The position numbers were made by a program, and so were the translations under genes. The notes under the pieces were generated by a model that worked only from the letters and a program-made list of their open reading frames with translations, was not told where the DNA came from and did not search any database. A stretch of 64,000 bases of DNA from Saccharopolyspora_D taberi (GTDB lineage: Bacteria; Actinomycetota; Actinomycetes; Mycobacteriales; Pseudonocardiaceae): positions 124,001 to 188,000 of the forward strand of contig NZ_BAAAUX010000007.1 in assembly GCF_039534165.1 (NCBI RefSeq), in the 5' to 3' direction. Of this stretch, positions 32,095-41,489 are shown piece after piece. Numbering within the stretch: the stretch's first letter is position 1; every line of letters starts with the position of its first letter.

Positions 32095-33819
32095 TCAGGA
32101 ACCGACGGGCAGCACGTTCGGCACGATCATCGGCCGCCGCCGGTAGGTGTCGGCCACCCACCGGCCGACCACCCGGCGCACCGCCTGCGCGATCCGGTGG
32201 GTGTCGGTGATGCCCTCGGACTCGGTGCGCGCGAGCTCCATCTCCACCAGCGGCACCACTTCGTCGAGCGCCTTGGGGTCGTCGGAGAACCCGCGCCCGG
32301 AGATCGTCGGCGAGGACACCGCGCGCCCGGTCGCCGCCTCGACGGCCACGTTGATCGCGATGAACCCGCCCTCGCCCAGGATCAGCCGGTCCGACAGCGT
32401 GGACTCGCCGACGTCGCCGACCGACAGCCCGTCGACGTAGACGTGCCCGACCTCGACCCGGCCCGCGATGGCGGCGATCCCGTCGACCAGGTCGACCACC
32501 ACGCCGTCCTCGGCGATGACCACCCGGTCCGCCGGAACCCCGGTCAGCCGCGCCAGTTCGCCGTTGGCCCGCAGGTGCCGCCACTCGCCGTGCACCGGCA
32601 TCACGTTGCTCGGCCGGACCGCGTTGTACAGGTAGAGCAGCTCCCCCGCCGACGCGTGCCCGGAGACGTGCACCTTCGCGCCGCCCTGGTGGATCACGTC
32701 GGCGCCCAGCCGGACCAGGCCGTTGACCACGCCGAACACCGCGGTTTCGTTGCCCGGGATCAGCGAGCTGGCGAGCACCACCGTGTCCCCGGCGCGGATG
32801 CTGATCTGCTTGTGCTCGCCGCGCGCCATCCGCGACAGGGCCGACAGCGGCTCGCCCTGCGACCCGGTCGAGACGAACACCACCTGCTCCTCGGGCAGGT
32901 CCAGCGCCGCGTCGAGCTCGACGAGCAGCCCGTCCGGGACGTTCAGCAGCCCGAGCTCGGCGGCGATGCCCATGTTGCGCACCATCGAGCGGCCGACGAA
33001 GCACACCTTGCGCCCGTGCTGGACCGCGACGTCGAGCACCTGCTGCACGCGGTGCACGTGGCTGGCGAAGCACGCGACGATCAGCCGCTGGGTCGCCTTG
33101 CCGATCACCCGGTCCAGCACCGGGCCGATCTCGCGCTCGGGGGTCACGAACCCGGGCACCTCGGCGTTGGTGGAGTCGACCAGGAACAGGTCCACGCCCT
33201 CGTCGCCGAGCCGGGAGAACCCGGCCAGGTCGGTCAGCCTGCCGTCCAGCGGCAGCTGGTCGAGCTTGATGTCACCGGTGTGCAGCACCACCCCGGCCGG
33301 CGTGCGGATCGCCACCGCCAGCGCGTCCGGGATGGAGTGGTTGACCGCGAAGAACTCCAGGTCGAAGATGCCGTGGGTGCTGCGCTGACCCTCGCTGACC
33401 TCCACCAGCGTCGGGCTGAGCCGGTGCTCCTTGCACTTCGCGGCCAGCAGCGCGAGCGTGAACCTCGACCCCACCACCGGCAGGTCGGGGCGCAGCCGCA
33501 GCAGGAACGGGACCGCGCCGATGTGGTCCTCGTGGCCGTGGGTGAGCACCAGCGCGTCGATGTCGTCGAGCCGGGACTCGATCGGCTCGAAGTCCGGCAG
33601 GATCAGGTCGACGCCGGGCGCGTCGTCCTCCGGGAACAGCACCCCGCAGTCGACGATCAGCAGGCGGCCGGCGTGCTCGAACACCGTCATGTTGCGGCCG
33701 ACCTCGCCGATGCCGCCGAGCGCCACCACCCGCAGGCCGCCGTCGGCCAGTGGCGGCGGTGGTGTCGCCGATGTCGGCGTCACCGCGTGGTACTCGGTGG
33801 CTGTCGCCTTCGCGCTCAA
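32095..33819 (-). CDS. rnj: Ribonuclease J
   Basis: A 574-residue metallo-beta-lactamase ribonuclease. GGIGEVGRNMTVFE, the zinc motif THGHEDHIG, HTGDIK, the beta-CASP part with PGNE and the HVSGHASAGE motif, and the conserved end RRRPMIVPNVL all match Rv2752c. It is a 5'-3' exo/endonuclease in mRNA decay and rRNA maturation. TTG 33819 overlaps the dapA stop as TTGA and has AGAGGTGA upstream, arguing for translational coupling; GTG 33783 is an alternative. Confidence 0.92.
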   Translation of the reverse strand: MSAKATATEYHAVTPTSATPPPPLADGGLRVVALGGIGEVGRNMTVFEHAGRLLIVDCGVLFPEDDAPGVDLILPDFEPIESRLDDIDALVLTHGHEDHIGAVPFLLRLRPDLPVVGSRFTLALLAAKCKEHRLSPTLVEVSEGQRSTHGIFDLEFFAVNHSIPDALAVAIRTPAGVVLHTGDIKLDQLPLDGRLTDLAGFSRLGDEGVDLFLVDSTNAEVPGFVTPEREIGPVLDRVIGKATQRLIVACFASHVHRVQQVLDVAVQHGRKVCFVGRSMVRNMGIAAELGLLNVPDGLLVELDAALDLPEEQVVFVSTGSQGEPLSALSRMARGEHKQISIRAGDTVVLASSLIPGNETAVFGVVNGLVRLGADVIHQGGAKVHVSGHASAGELLYLYNAVRPSNVMPVHGEWRHLRANGELARLTGVPADRVVIAEDGVVVDLVDGIAAIAGRVEVGHVYVDGLSVGDVGESTLSDRLILGEGGFIAINVAVEAATGRAVSSPTISGRGFSDDPKALDEVVPLVEMELARTESEGITDTHRIAQAVRRVVGRWVADTYRRRPMIVPNVLPVGS

Positions 33820-34760
33820 CGCTGGGTCACCTCTGCTGCGGCATCCGGATTGACCAGTACCAGGCCAGCATCCCACAGGTCGCTGGTGATCAGGCGCACC
33901 TGCTCGTCGGTCGCCGCGGGCAGCGGCAGCCTGGGCTGGCCGGTCTCGTACCCGCAGAGCCGCAGCGCGGTCTTGGAGAAGATGACGCCACCGACGAAGT
34001 TCATCGACCGGTACACCGGCAGGAGTCCATTGTGGACCTCGCGGGCGGCGGTGATGTCGCCGGACTCGTAGGCGTCGAGCATCTGCCGCAGCCGGTCGCC
34101 CACGACGTGGCCGATCACGCTGACGAAGCCCACCGCGCCGACCGACAGCCACGGCAGGTTCAGCGGGTCCTCGCCTGAGTAGTAGGCCAGGCCGGTGTTG
34201 GCCATGACCTCGCTGCCCGCCAGCAGGTCGTGCTTGGAGTCCTTGACCGCCTTGATCCTCGGGTGCTCGGCGAGCCGCTTGAGGGTGTCGACCTGGATCG
34301 GCACCACCGACCGCGGCGGGATGTCGTAGAGCATCACCGGCAGCCCGGTGGCGTCGGCGACGGCGGTGAAGTGCGAGAGCAGGCCCTCCTGCGGCGGGCG
34401 CGAGTAGTACGGCGTGACCACCAGCAGGCCGTGCGCACCGGCCTTCTCCGCCGCGCGGGCCAGCTCCACGGAGTGCACGGTGTTGTTCGTGCCGGCACCG
34501 GCGACCACGGTCGCCCGGTCACCGACGGCCTCGACCACCGCTTGCAGCAGGCGCGCCTTCTCGCCGTCGCTGGTCGTCGGGCTCTCCCCCGTCGTGCCGT
34601 TGACGACCAACCCGTCGTTGCCGACGTGGTCGACGAGGTAGGCGGCGAGCTCCTGCGCCAGGTGCAGGTCGAGTTTCCCCTCCTCGTCGAAGGGCGTCAC
34701 CATGGCGGTCAGGACCCGGCCGAACGGACGGCCCGGGGTGGCAGTGGGGCAGACGGTCAT
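33816..34760 (-). CDS. dapA: 4-hydroxy-tetrahydrodipicolinate synthase
   Basis: A 314-residue Schiff-base TIM-barrel enzyme of lysine and meso-diaminopimelate synthesis, condensing pyruvate with aspartate semialdehyde. GTTGES, YDIPPRS with the active-site Tyr, and KAVKDSKHD with the Schiff-base Lys are intact. It precedes rnj with an overlapping stop/start, the same order as Rv2753c-Rv2752c. TAGCGT lies eight bases before the ATG, so its mRNA has a very short or no leader. Confidence 0.93.
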   Translation of the reverse strand: MTVCPTATPGRPFGRVLTAMVTPFDEEGKLDLHLAQELAAYLVDHVGNDGLVVNGTTGESPTTSDGEKARLLQAVVEAVGDRATVVAGAGTNNTVHSVELARAAEKAGAHGLLVVTPYYSRPPQEGLLSHFTAVADATGLPVMLYDIPPRSVVPIQVDTLKRLAEHPRIKAVKDSKHDLLAGSEVMANTGLAYYSGEDPLNLPWLSVGAVGFVSVIGHVVGDRLRQMLDAYESGDITAAREVHNGLLPVYRSMNFVGGVIFSKTALRLCGYETGQPRLPLPAATDEQVRLITSDLWDAGLVLVNPDAAAEVTQR

Positions 34761-34890
34761 AGCCCATGACGCTACCTGGTCAGCCCACCGGTCAGCGCGC
34801 CCGGACGCGGGTGTGAAAACCCCGCGCGAACGGTTCGGCGAAACTGTGGTTCTTCCTGCTCCCGGCCTCGGCCCCGGCCGGATTTTCCGC

Positions 34891-35517
34891 TCAGACCGAG
34901 CGGCGCAGGTCCTCCACGGCCATCACGTCCGCCTCGTTGCCGTCGAAGGTCACGCGCGCCTCGCGGCGGCTGAACGCGTGCAGCAGCAGCTCGCTCGGCT
35001 CCCCGTTGATGCGCACCGTGCGCGGTCCGCGACGGGCCGCGATCTCGGTGCCGTCCGGGCGGCGCAGCACCACCCCGACCGGGCTGCGCCCGTAGAAGAC
35101 CTTCGCCGACCGCGACAGCGCCTTCCACAGCGCCTCCTCGCGCTCCGGGTCGGCCGGGCGCGGCTGCCAGCCGGGCCGGGCCCGGCGGACGTCCTCGTGG
35201 TGCACGAAGAACTCGGCGCTGTTGACGGTCTCGTCCACTGCGGACAGCCCCAGCGGGTTCCACTTCGGCGGCCCCTGGCGCACCTGGTCGACCAGCTCGC
35301 CCCACGGCTTGGCCCGCAGCTCCGCCTCGATCCGCTCCCCGCGTTCGGCGAGCGCCTTGACCAGCTTGCCCGCGAGCGCGTCCGGCCGCCGCTCGCGCAC
35401 CACCAGGTGCACGGCGAGGTCCCGCGTGGTCCACCCCCCGCAGAGGGTGGGAGCGTCCGGTCCGATCTGGTCGAGCAGATCGCACAGCTGCCGGCGCTCG
35501 TCGTTGGCCACACCCAT
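34891..35517 (-). CDS. TIGR03085-type DinB-like metal-binding protein
   Basis: A 208-residue member of the DinB/maleylpyruvate-isomerase-like superfamily: CDLLDQIGPDAPTLCGGWTTRDLAVHLVVRE carries the first metal-ligand helix, and EFFVHHEDVRRARPGW the later His pair typical of the TIGR03085 group. Relatives bind a divalent metal and some use mycothiol. Substrate unknown. The start ATG 35517 has a leaderless-type -10 box. Confidence 0.8.
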   Translation of the reverse strand: MGVANDERRQLCDLLDQIGPDAPTLCGGWTTRDLAVHLVVRERRPDALAGKLVKALAERGERIEAELRAKPWGELVDQVRQGPPKWNPLGLSAVDETVNSAEFFVHHEDVRRARPGWQPRPADPEREEALWKALSRSAKVFYGRSPVGVVLRRPDGTEIAARRGPRTVRINGEPSELLLHAFSRREARVTFDGNEADVMAVEDLRRSV

Positions 35518-35523
35518 GTGACC

Positions 35524-35529
35524 ACTGTA
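35524..35529 (-). promoter_or_regulatory. -10 box of a probable leaderless transcript
   Basis: TACAGT on the minus strand, six bases before ATG 35517; no ribosome-binding site. Confidence 0.5.
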
Positions 35530-35552
35530 GCCGCACAGGTGGCGGGCGGTGA

Positions 35553-36977
35553 TCAGTTCGCGGTGGCCTTGGCCGTCAGCTGCTCGCCGTCGGCGGTGTA
35601 AAGGCCGCAGAAGACCGCCTGCGAGCCCTGGTCGTCGTCATCGGCGTTGCTGTTGGCCTGCGCCTGCCGGTGCTGGTCCCACGCGCGCTCGGTGGGTACG
35701 AGCGCGACGTAGCGCAGCGCGGCGTCCTTGCCGGGGAACACGATCTTGTTCGACGCGAAGTAGGCCGAGCACAGCCCTTCGCCGAAAGCGACGAGGCGGT
35801 CGTGGCCGGGGTAGTCCACATCGGTTTCGCCGCTGCCGAACACGTAACCGTAGGTGTAGATCTCGAAGTCGTGCGGCGTGGAGCAGTCCGCGGACTGCGC
35901 CTTCGTGAGGGTCGCGCCGCGTGCCAGCTGCCCGTTGGAGCAGTTGTTGGAGTCGAAGAAGTACGTCGCGATGTCGCCGCCCTCGCCGTAGGTCAGCGTC
36001 GGGTCCATGGCTGCCGGCGCGGACTCGGCGAACACGAACCTGCCGACGACCAGCCCGACCACGAACAGCACCACGGCCGTCACGGCGACCGCGGCGATCC
36101 ACGGAGCCCGCTTGCGCGGTTGCGGCTGCGGCGGCACTGCGGCCGCAGGCCGGGGCCCGCTGTCCAGCAACGCCCTCGCCTGCTGGGAGGTGAACCTCGC
36201 GTTGGGGTCGCTGATCAGCAGTCCCGCGATCACCGGTCCGACACTGCCGTGCGGGCGGGTTGGGCGTGGGGTCTCGTTGAGCACCGCGTTCAGCGTCGCG
36301 GCCGTGGTCTGCCGCTCGAAGGGCATCCAGCCCTCGACCGCGAAGAACAGCGTCGCCCCCAGCGACCACAGGTCACTGGCCGGTGCGGCGTCGGCGCCCT
36401 GGATCCGCTCCGGCGCGACGAACGACGGCGATCCGACGATCGCGCCGCTGTTGGTGAGCCGGGGGTCGTCGAGGATCTGCGCGATGCCGAAGTCGGTCAG
36501 CTTCGCCCGGCTCTCGGCGACCATGATGTTGCTCGGCTTGACGTCGCGGTGCACGATCCCCGCGCGGTGCGCGCTCTCCAGCGCCGACAGCACCTGCCGG
36601 GCGATGTCGGCGACCTCCTCCGGGGGCAGCGGGCCGCGCTTGGCGACCAGCTCGGACAGCGTGACCGCCTCCACCAGCTCCATGACGATGAAGGTGACGC
36701 CGTGCTCGGCCAGCACGTCGTGGACCGTGACCACGGCCGGGTCCTTGAGCCGCCCGGCGGTGCGCGCCTCGCGCAGCACCCGGTCCTCGTAGAGCCGCCG
36801 CTCGGCTGGCGGAACCCCGTCCGGCAGGTGCAGCTCCTTGATCGCCACGTCGCGGCCGATCACGCCGTCCCACGCGCGCCAGACGACGCCCATCCCGCCG
36901 CGCCCGAGCTCCCGGATCACCTGGTAGCGCCCGCCGATCACCCGGGCCTGCTGCCCACCCCCGGGGTAATGCACCAC
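35553..36977 (-). CDS. Receptor-type Ser/Thr protein kinase, copy 1
   Basis: About 474 residues: PknB-type kinase domain (GRGGMGVVW P-loop, VAIKE lysine, HRDVKPSN catalytic loop, DFGIA), a single transmembrane helix (WIAAVAVTAVVLFVVGLVV), and an extracytoplasmic domain with cysteines (NNCSNG, DCSTPHDFEIY, EGLCSAYFA, VFCGLYT) resembling the septum-formation domain. It probably senses an envelope signal. GTG 36977 is preferred because GGGGGAGGA precedes it, as in the paralogue; TTG 37022 is the longest frame. It is a tandem duplicate of the next gene, 97 bases apart. Confidence 0.88.
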   Translation of the reverse strand: MVHYPGGGQQARVIGGRYQVIRELGRGGMGVVWRAWDGVIGRDVAIKELHLPDGVPPAERRLYEDRVLREARTAGRLKDPAVVTVHDVLAEHGVTFIVMELVEAVTLSELVAKRGPLPPEEVADIARQVLSALESAHRAGIVHRDVKPSNIMVAESRAKLTDFGIAQILDDPRLTNSGAIVGSPSFVAPERIQGADAAPASDLWSLGATLFFAVEGWMPFERQTTAATLNAVLNETPRPTRPHGSVGPVIAGLLISDPNARFTSQQARALLDSGPRPAAAVPPQPQPRKRAPWIAAVAVTAVVLFVVGLVVGRFVFAESAPAAMDPTLTYGEGGDIATYFFDSNNCSNGQLARGATLTKAQSADCSTPHDFEIYTYGYVFGSGETDVDYPGHDRLVAFGEGLCSAYFASNKIVFPGKDAALRYVALVPTERAWDQHRQAQANSNADDDDQGSQAVFCGLYTADGEQLTAKATAN

Positions 36978-37074
36978 TGCGTCGTCCTCCCCCTGCACAC
37001 ACCGGATCGTGGCGTCATCCAACCAGATGACGAGTCGGCGGATCTGGTACTTCGGCCAGGTTCTGAGCGGCTGA

Positions 37075-38514
<1,440 letters not shown>

Positions 38515-38565
38515 TGCGTCATCCTCCACCGACCGGAGCGCGCACGATCACGCAGCGCTCACACG

Positions 38566-38609
38566 AAGAACCCGATGGCTCATCCAAGCAGACGAGCGAT
38601 CGGGTTCTT
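38566..38609 (-). terminator. Hairpin terminator after thyX
   Basis: Perfect 11-bp arms AAGAACCCGAT / ATCGGGTTCTT with a 22-base loop, 29 bases past the thyX stop. Confidence 0.6.
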
Positions 38610-38638
38610 GGACCTCGCGAACGCGCTTCCGGTTCCGG

Positions 38639-39391
38639 TCAGCCTTCGGTGACGTACGGGCTGGACGCGACCTCGGTGCCGTCCTTGAGCGCGGTGATCT
38701 CGAAGTCCCCGAAGACGTTCGGCGCGGCTTTCCGCAGCTGACGCAGGCACTCGACGGCCAGCGCGCGGATCTCGACGTCGGCCTGCTCGCTGGCCCGCAT
38801 GGCCACGAAGTGCCGCCACGCCCGGTAGTTGCCGGTGACCACGATCCGGGTCTCGGTCGCGTTCGGCAGCACCGCCCGCGCCGCCTGCCGGGCCTGCTTG
38901 CGGCGCAGCGTGGCCTTGGGCTCGTCGGCGAACTTCTCCTGCAACGCCTCCAGCAGGTCGTTGTAGGCAGCCGCGCTGGCCTCAGTGGCCTTGACGAACT
39001 TCTCGTGCAGCTCGGGGTCACCAGCGATGATGTCGGGCTCGACCACCGCGGCGTCGCGCTCGGGCACGTACCGCTGCGACAGCTGCGAGTACGAGAAGTG
39101 CCGGTGCCGGATCAGCTCGTGGGACAGCGACCGCGAGATGCCGGAGAGGTAGAACGACACCGTCCCGTGCTCCAGCACCGACAGGTGCCCGACCTCCATG
39201 ATGTGGCGCAGGTAGCCGAGGTTGGTGGCCGTGGCCGGGTTCGGCTTCCGCCACGACTGGTAGCACGCCCGCCCGGCGAACTCGGCCAGCGCCTCGCCGC
39301 CCTCGGCGTCGGTCGTCCAGTCCACGTCGGCCGGCGGGAAGAACTCCGTCTTGCCGATCAGCTGAACCTTCGGCGGCACGATCTCAGTCAC
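38639..39391 (-). CDS. thyX: Flavin-dependent thymidylate synthase
   Basis: A 250-residue ThyX with the signature RHRHFSYSQLS (RHRx7S) and the HLSVLEHGTVSFYLSG and GNYRAWRHF blocks. It makes dTMP from dUMP with FAD, NADPH and methylene-tetrahydrofolate. Counterpart of Rv2754c, one position after dapA in mycobacteria; here the kinases have been inserted between them. GTG 39391 follows GGGAAGGG. Confidence 0.95.
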   Translation of the reverse strand: MTEIVPPKVQLIGKTEFFPPADVDWTTDAEGGEALAEFAGRACYQSWRKPNPATATNLGYLRHIMEVGHLSVLEHGTVSFYLSGISRSLSHELIRHRHFSYSQLSQRYVPERDAAVVEPDIIAGDPELHEKFVKATEASAAAYNDLLEALQEKFADEPKATLRRKQARQAARAVLPNATETRIVVTGNYRAWRHFVAMRASEQADVEIRALAVECLRQLRKAAPNVFGDFEITALKDGTEVASSPYVTEG

Positions 39392-39502
39392 AGCGAACAG
39401 ACCCTTCCCTGCTGTTCAGCGGCGGTCCACGACCACCGCACCCATCCGCGGTTTTCGAGCCTAACGGGAGACCGCGACGCAACGTGCCCGCCCGAGCTGA
39501 CG

Positions 39503-39553
39503 CAGGATGACACCATCGAGTCATTGCACGACATCATACGTGGTGTCATCCTG
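39503..39553 (+). promoter_or_regulatory. Large inverted repeat, probable operator
   Basis: Perfect 13-bp arms CAGGATGACACCA (39503-39515) and TGGTGTCATCCTG (39541-39553) with a 25-base spacer; further ATGACA/TGTCAT-like half-sites lie inside (CGACATCAT) and after it (GCGTCAT). It ends five bases before ATG 39559, so a protein bound here would cover the promoter of the ribbon-helix-helix gene. Confidence 0.7.
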
Positions 39554-39558
39554 GCGTC

Positions 39559-40131
39559 ATGGATCTGAGCCCTTACATCAGTCAGCTGCGGGACGACCTC
39601 ACGTCCGCGGCCTCCGCCGGGGACGAGCAGACCCGGCAGACCGCGGCGGTGCTCGCCACCGCCATCGAGCCGGCCGCCAGGCTGGCGATCATGAACGCGC
39701 TGTCCGACCTGGCAGCGGAGGTGACGACCCACCTCGACGGGCCGGTCGTCGACATCCGGCTGGACGGCCGTGACGTCCGGGTGGTGGTCAGCGGCTCGTC
39801 CGGCGAGCAGCAGGCCACCGACGACGAACAGCCCCCGCCACCGCCGCCGAGCGGCGACAGCGGTGACATCAGCCGCATCACGCTGCGGCTGCTGGACGAG
39901 ATCAAGTCCCAGGCCGAGCAGGCGGCGGCCGTCCAGGGCGTGTCGCTGAACACCTGGGTCGCGCAGGCCGTCCAGGGCGCGCTGCACGGCGGACGCCCAC
40001 GCGGTCCGTGGGACCACCCGCGCCGGGGTCGAGGTGCGCGGTGGACGCCGCCGCCCGGTTCCCGCGCCCGCTGGCGGCCCGAAGGCGCGAACGGACCAGG
40101 TTCGCGCGTCCACGGCTGGGTCCAGGGTTGA
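39559..40131 (+). CDS. HicB/Arc-like ribbon-helix-helix protein
   Basis: A 190-residue protein with an N-terminal helical domain (MDLSPYISQLRDDL), a proline linker and a ribbon-helix-helix segment (about 105-142: ISRITLRLLDEIKSQ...GVSLNTWVAQAVQGAL), then a basic tail rich in Arg/Pro/Gly. Similar proteins in streptomycetes are annotated as HicB-like antitoxins and, as here, precede a DUF4097 gene. Probably an autorepressor acting at the upstream inverted repeat. No toxin-like partner is evident. Confidence 0.72.
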   Translation: MDLSPYISQLRDDLTSAASAGDEQTRQTAAVLATAIEPAARLAIMNALSDLAAEVTTHLDGPVVDIRLDGRDVRVVVSGSSGEQQATDDEQPPPPPPSGDSGDISRITLRLLDEIKSQAEQAAAVQGVSLNTWVAQAVQGALHGGRPRGPWDHPRRGRGARWTPPPGSRARWRPEGANGPGSRVHGWVQG

Positions 40132-40142
40132 GGAGGTACGAG

Positions 40143-41090
40143 ATGACAGAGCAGCAGTCCTCGGCAGAGGAAGAGCCGAACGAGCTGGTGCGTACGCAGG
40201 ACTTCGAGACCTCGGCGCCCATCGAGATCGACATCGGCAACAGCTCCGGCACGATCCGGGTCGAGCTGGCCGACACCGAGCTCACCCACGTCGAGGTCCG
40301 GCACGACCCGAGCGCGGGCGGCATGGACTGGCGCGGTGGGATCAGCGGCCTGCTGAACTGGGTCACCGAGCAGTTCGGCGAGTCCGGGCTGCGACCAGGT
40401 TCGGTCGACGTCGGACGCCGCCTGCAGAGCGAACCGTTCGCGGAGGCGGTGCGCCAGACCCGCATCGACCTCACCGGCAGCAGGCTCGCGGTGCGCAGCC
40501 CGGCCTCGGGACCGCTGCGCGGGATCCCGCTGGAGATCACGATCAAGGCGCCGTTGGACTCGCAGCTGGGAGTGCACACCGACTCCGGGAAGGTCGCGGT
40601 GTCCGGTGCGGTGAGCAGGTTGCAGCTGAGATCCGGCTCCGGCGAGGTGATCGTGGACGAGGTGACCGGGACCGCGAGCGCCAGGACGGGCTCCGGCCAG
40701 ATGCGGCTGGGCACGATGCGCTCGGGCGTCCAGGCCCGCAGCGGGAGCGGTGACGTCGAGATCGGCGCGCTGGAAGCGGCGTCGTCGGTGGTGACCGGCA
40801 GCGGAAACGTCTGGCTCGGCGAGGTGCACAACGACGTCCTGGTCCGCTCGGGCAGCGGTGACATCACCGTCGCCGATGCCGCGAAGGGGCAGGTCGAGCT
40901 GATCACCGGGTCCGGGGAACTCCAGGTCTCCATCCGCCGGGGCGTCCTCGCCGAGGTGGACCTGACCTCGTCGACCGGCAGCGCCAGCAGCGACCTGCCG
41001 GTGGCCGACGAGCCACCGGAGGAGGAACCGAAGCTGCGGATCTTCGGCCGAACCGGCAACGGCGACGTACTGGTGGGATCGGCGATGTGA
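40143..41090 (+). CDS. DUF4097-family beta-repeat protein
   Basis: A 315-residue DUF4097 protein. From about residue 130 it has repeated short beta segments of the form RSGSGDV/RTGSGQM/VTGSGNV, a right-handed beta-helix-like repeat (DUF4098/4097). No signal peptide or membrane segment is seen. Function unknown. AGGAGGT lies five bases before ATG 40143, overlapping the preceding stop, so it is co-transcribed with the RHH gene. Confidence 0.82.
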   Translation: MTEQQSSAEEEPNELVRTQDFETSAPIEIDIGNSSGTIRVELADTELTHVEVRHDPSAGGMDWRGGISGLLNWVTEQFGESGLRPGSVDVGRRLQSEPFAEAVRQTRIDLTGSRLAVRSPASGPLRGIPLEITIKAPLDSQLGVHTDSGKVAVSGAVSRLQLRSGSGEVIVDEVTGTASARTGSGQMRLGTMRSGVQARSGSGDVEIGALEAASSVVTGSGNVWLGEVHNDVLVRSGSGDITVADAAKGQVELITGSGELQVSIRRGVLAEVDLTSSTGSASSDLPVADEPPEEEPKLRIFGRTGNGDVLVGSAM

Positions 41091-41095
41091 GCCAT

Positions 41096-41489
41096 CCGAC
41101 CGCCGGAGTCACCGACCGCCGGAGTCACCGAGCTGTCTGCTGGCTCCAGGAGGCCCGTGCGGCGCGACCAGCGGGCACGCGAACCGGCCCCGCGATGGCC
41201 CACCGGAGGCGCGCTCCGGCGAGACCATGCACGGCTTCCGGACCGCGCACTCAGGCGAGGCCGCGCAGGCTTGCGGGCACCGCCGGGAGAGACCGCGCGT
41301 GGCGTCCTTGACGCCGCCCAGACGGGACCCCGCGAGACCTTCTTGGTGCCGCTCAGGCAAGGCCGCTCACGGCTTGCTTGACACCGCTCGGGCAGGACCG
41401 CGCACGGCTTCCGGGCCGCGCTCAGGCGGGACCGTTCATGGCCTCCTCGCCGCCGCTCAACCAAGACCCCGCGTGGCCTGCCGCAGCGG
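41096..41489. repeat. Degenerate 34-35-bp tandem repeats copying a gene 3' end
   Basis: First a 16-bp unit CCGACCGCCGGAGTCA twice (41096-41127), then at least eight degenerate 34-35-bp units from about 41211; clear starts at 41282, 41316, 41351, 41386, 41420 and 41455. The last unit is the final codons and TGA of the AlkZ-like gene; read on its strand, the others resemble decayed copies of that end (for example KQAVSGLA-stop). The space lies between convergent genes; no gene is seen in it. Confidence 0.75.

Noticed and set aside
39503..40131. HicAB toxin-antitoxin pair
   Set aside because: The RHH domain is HicB/Arc-like but neither neighbour is a small HicA-type or other recognisable toxin; kept as an RHH regulator only.
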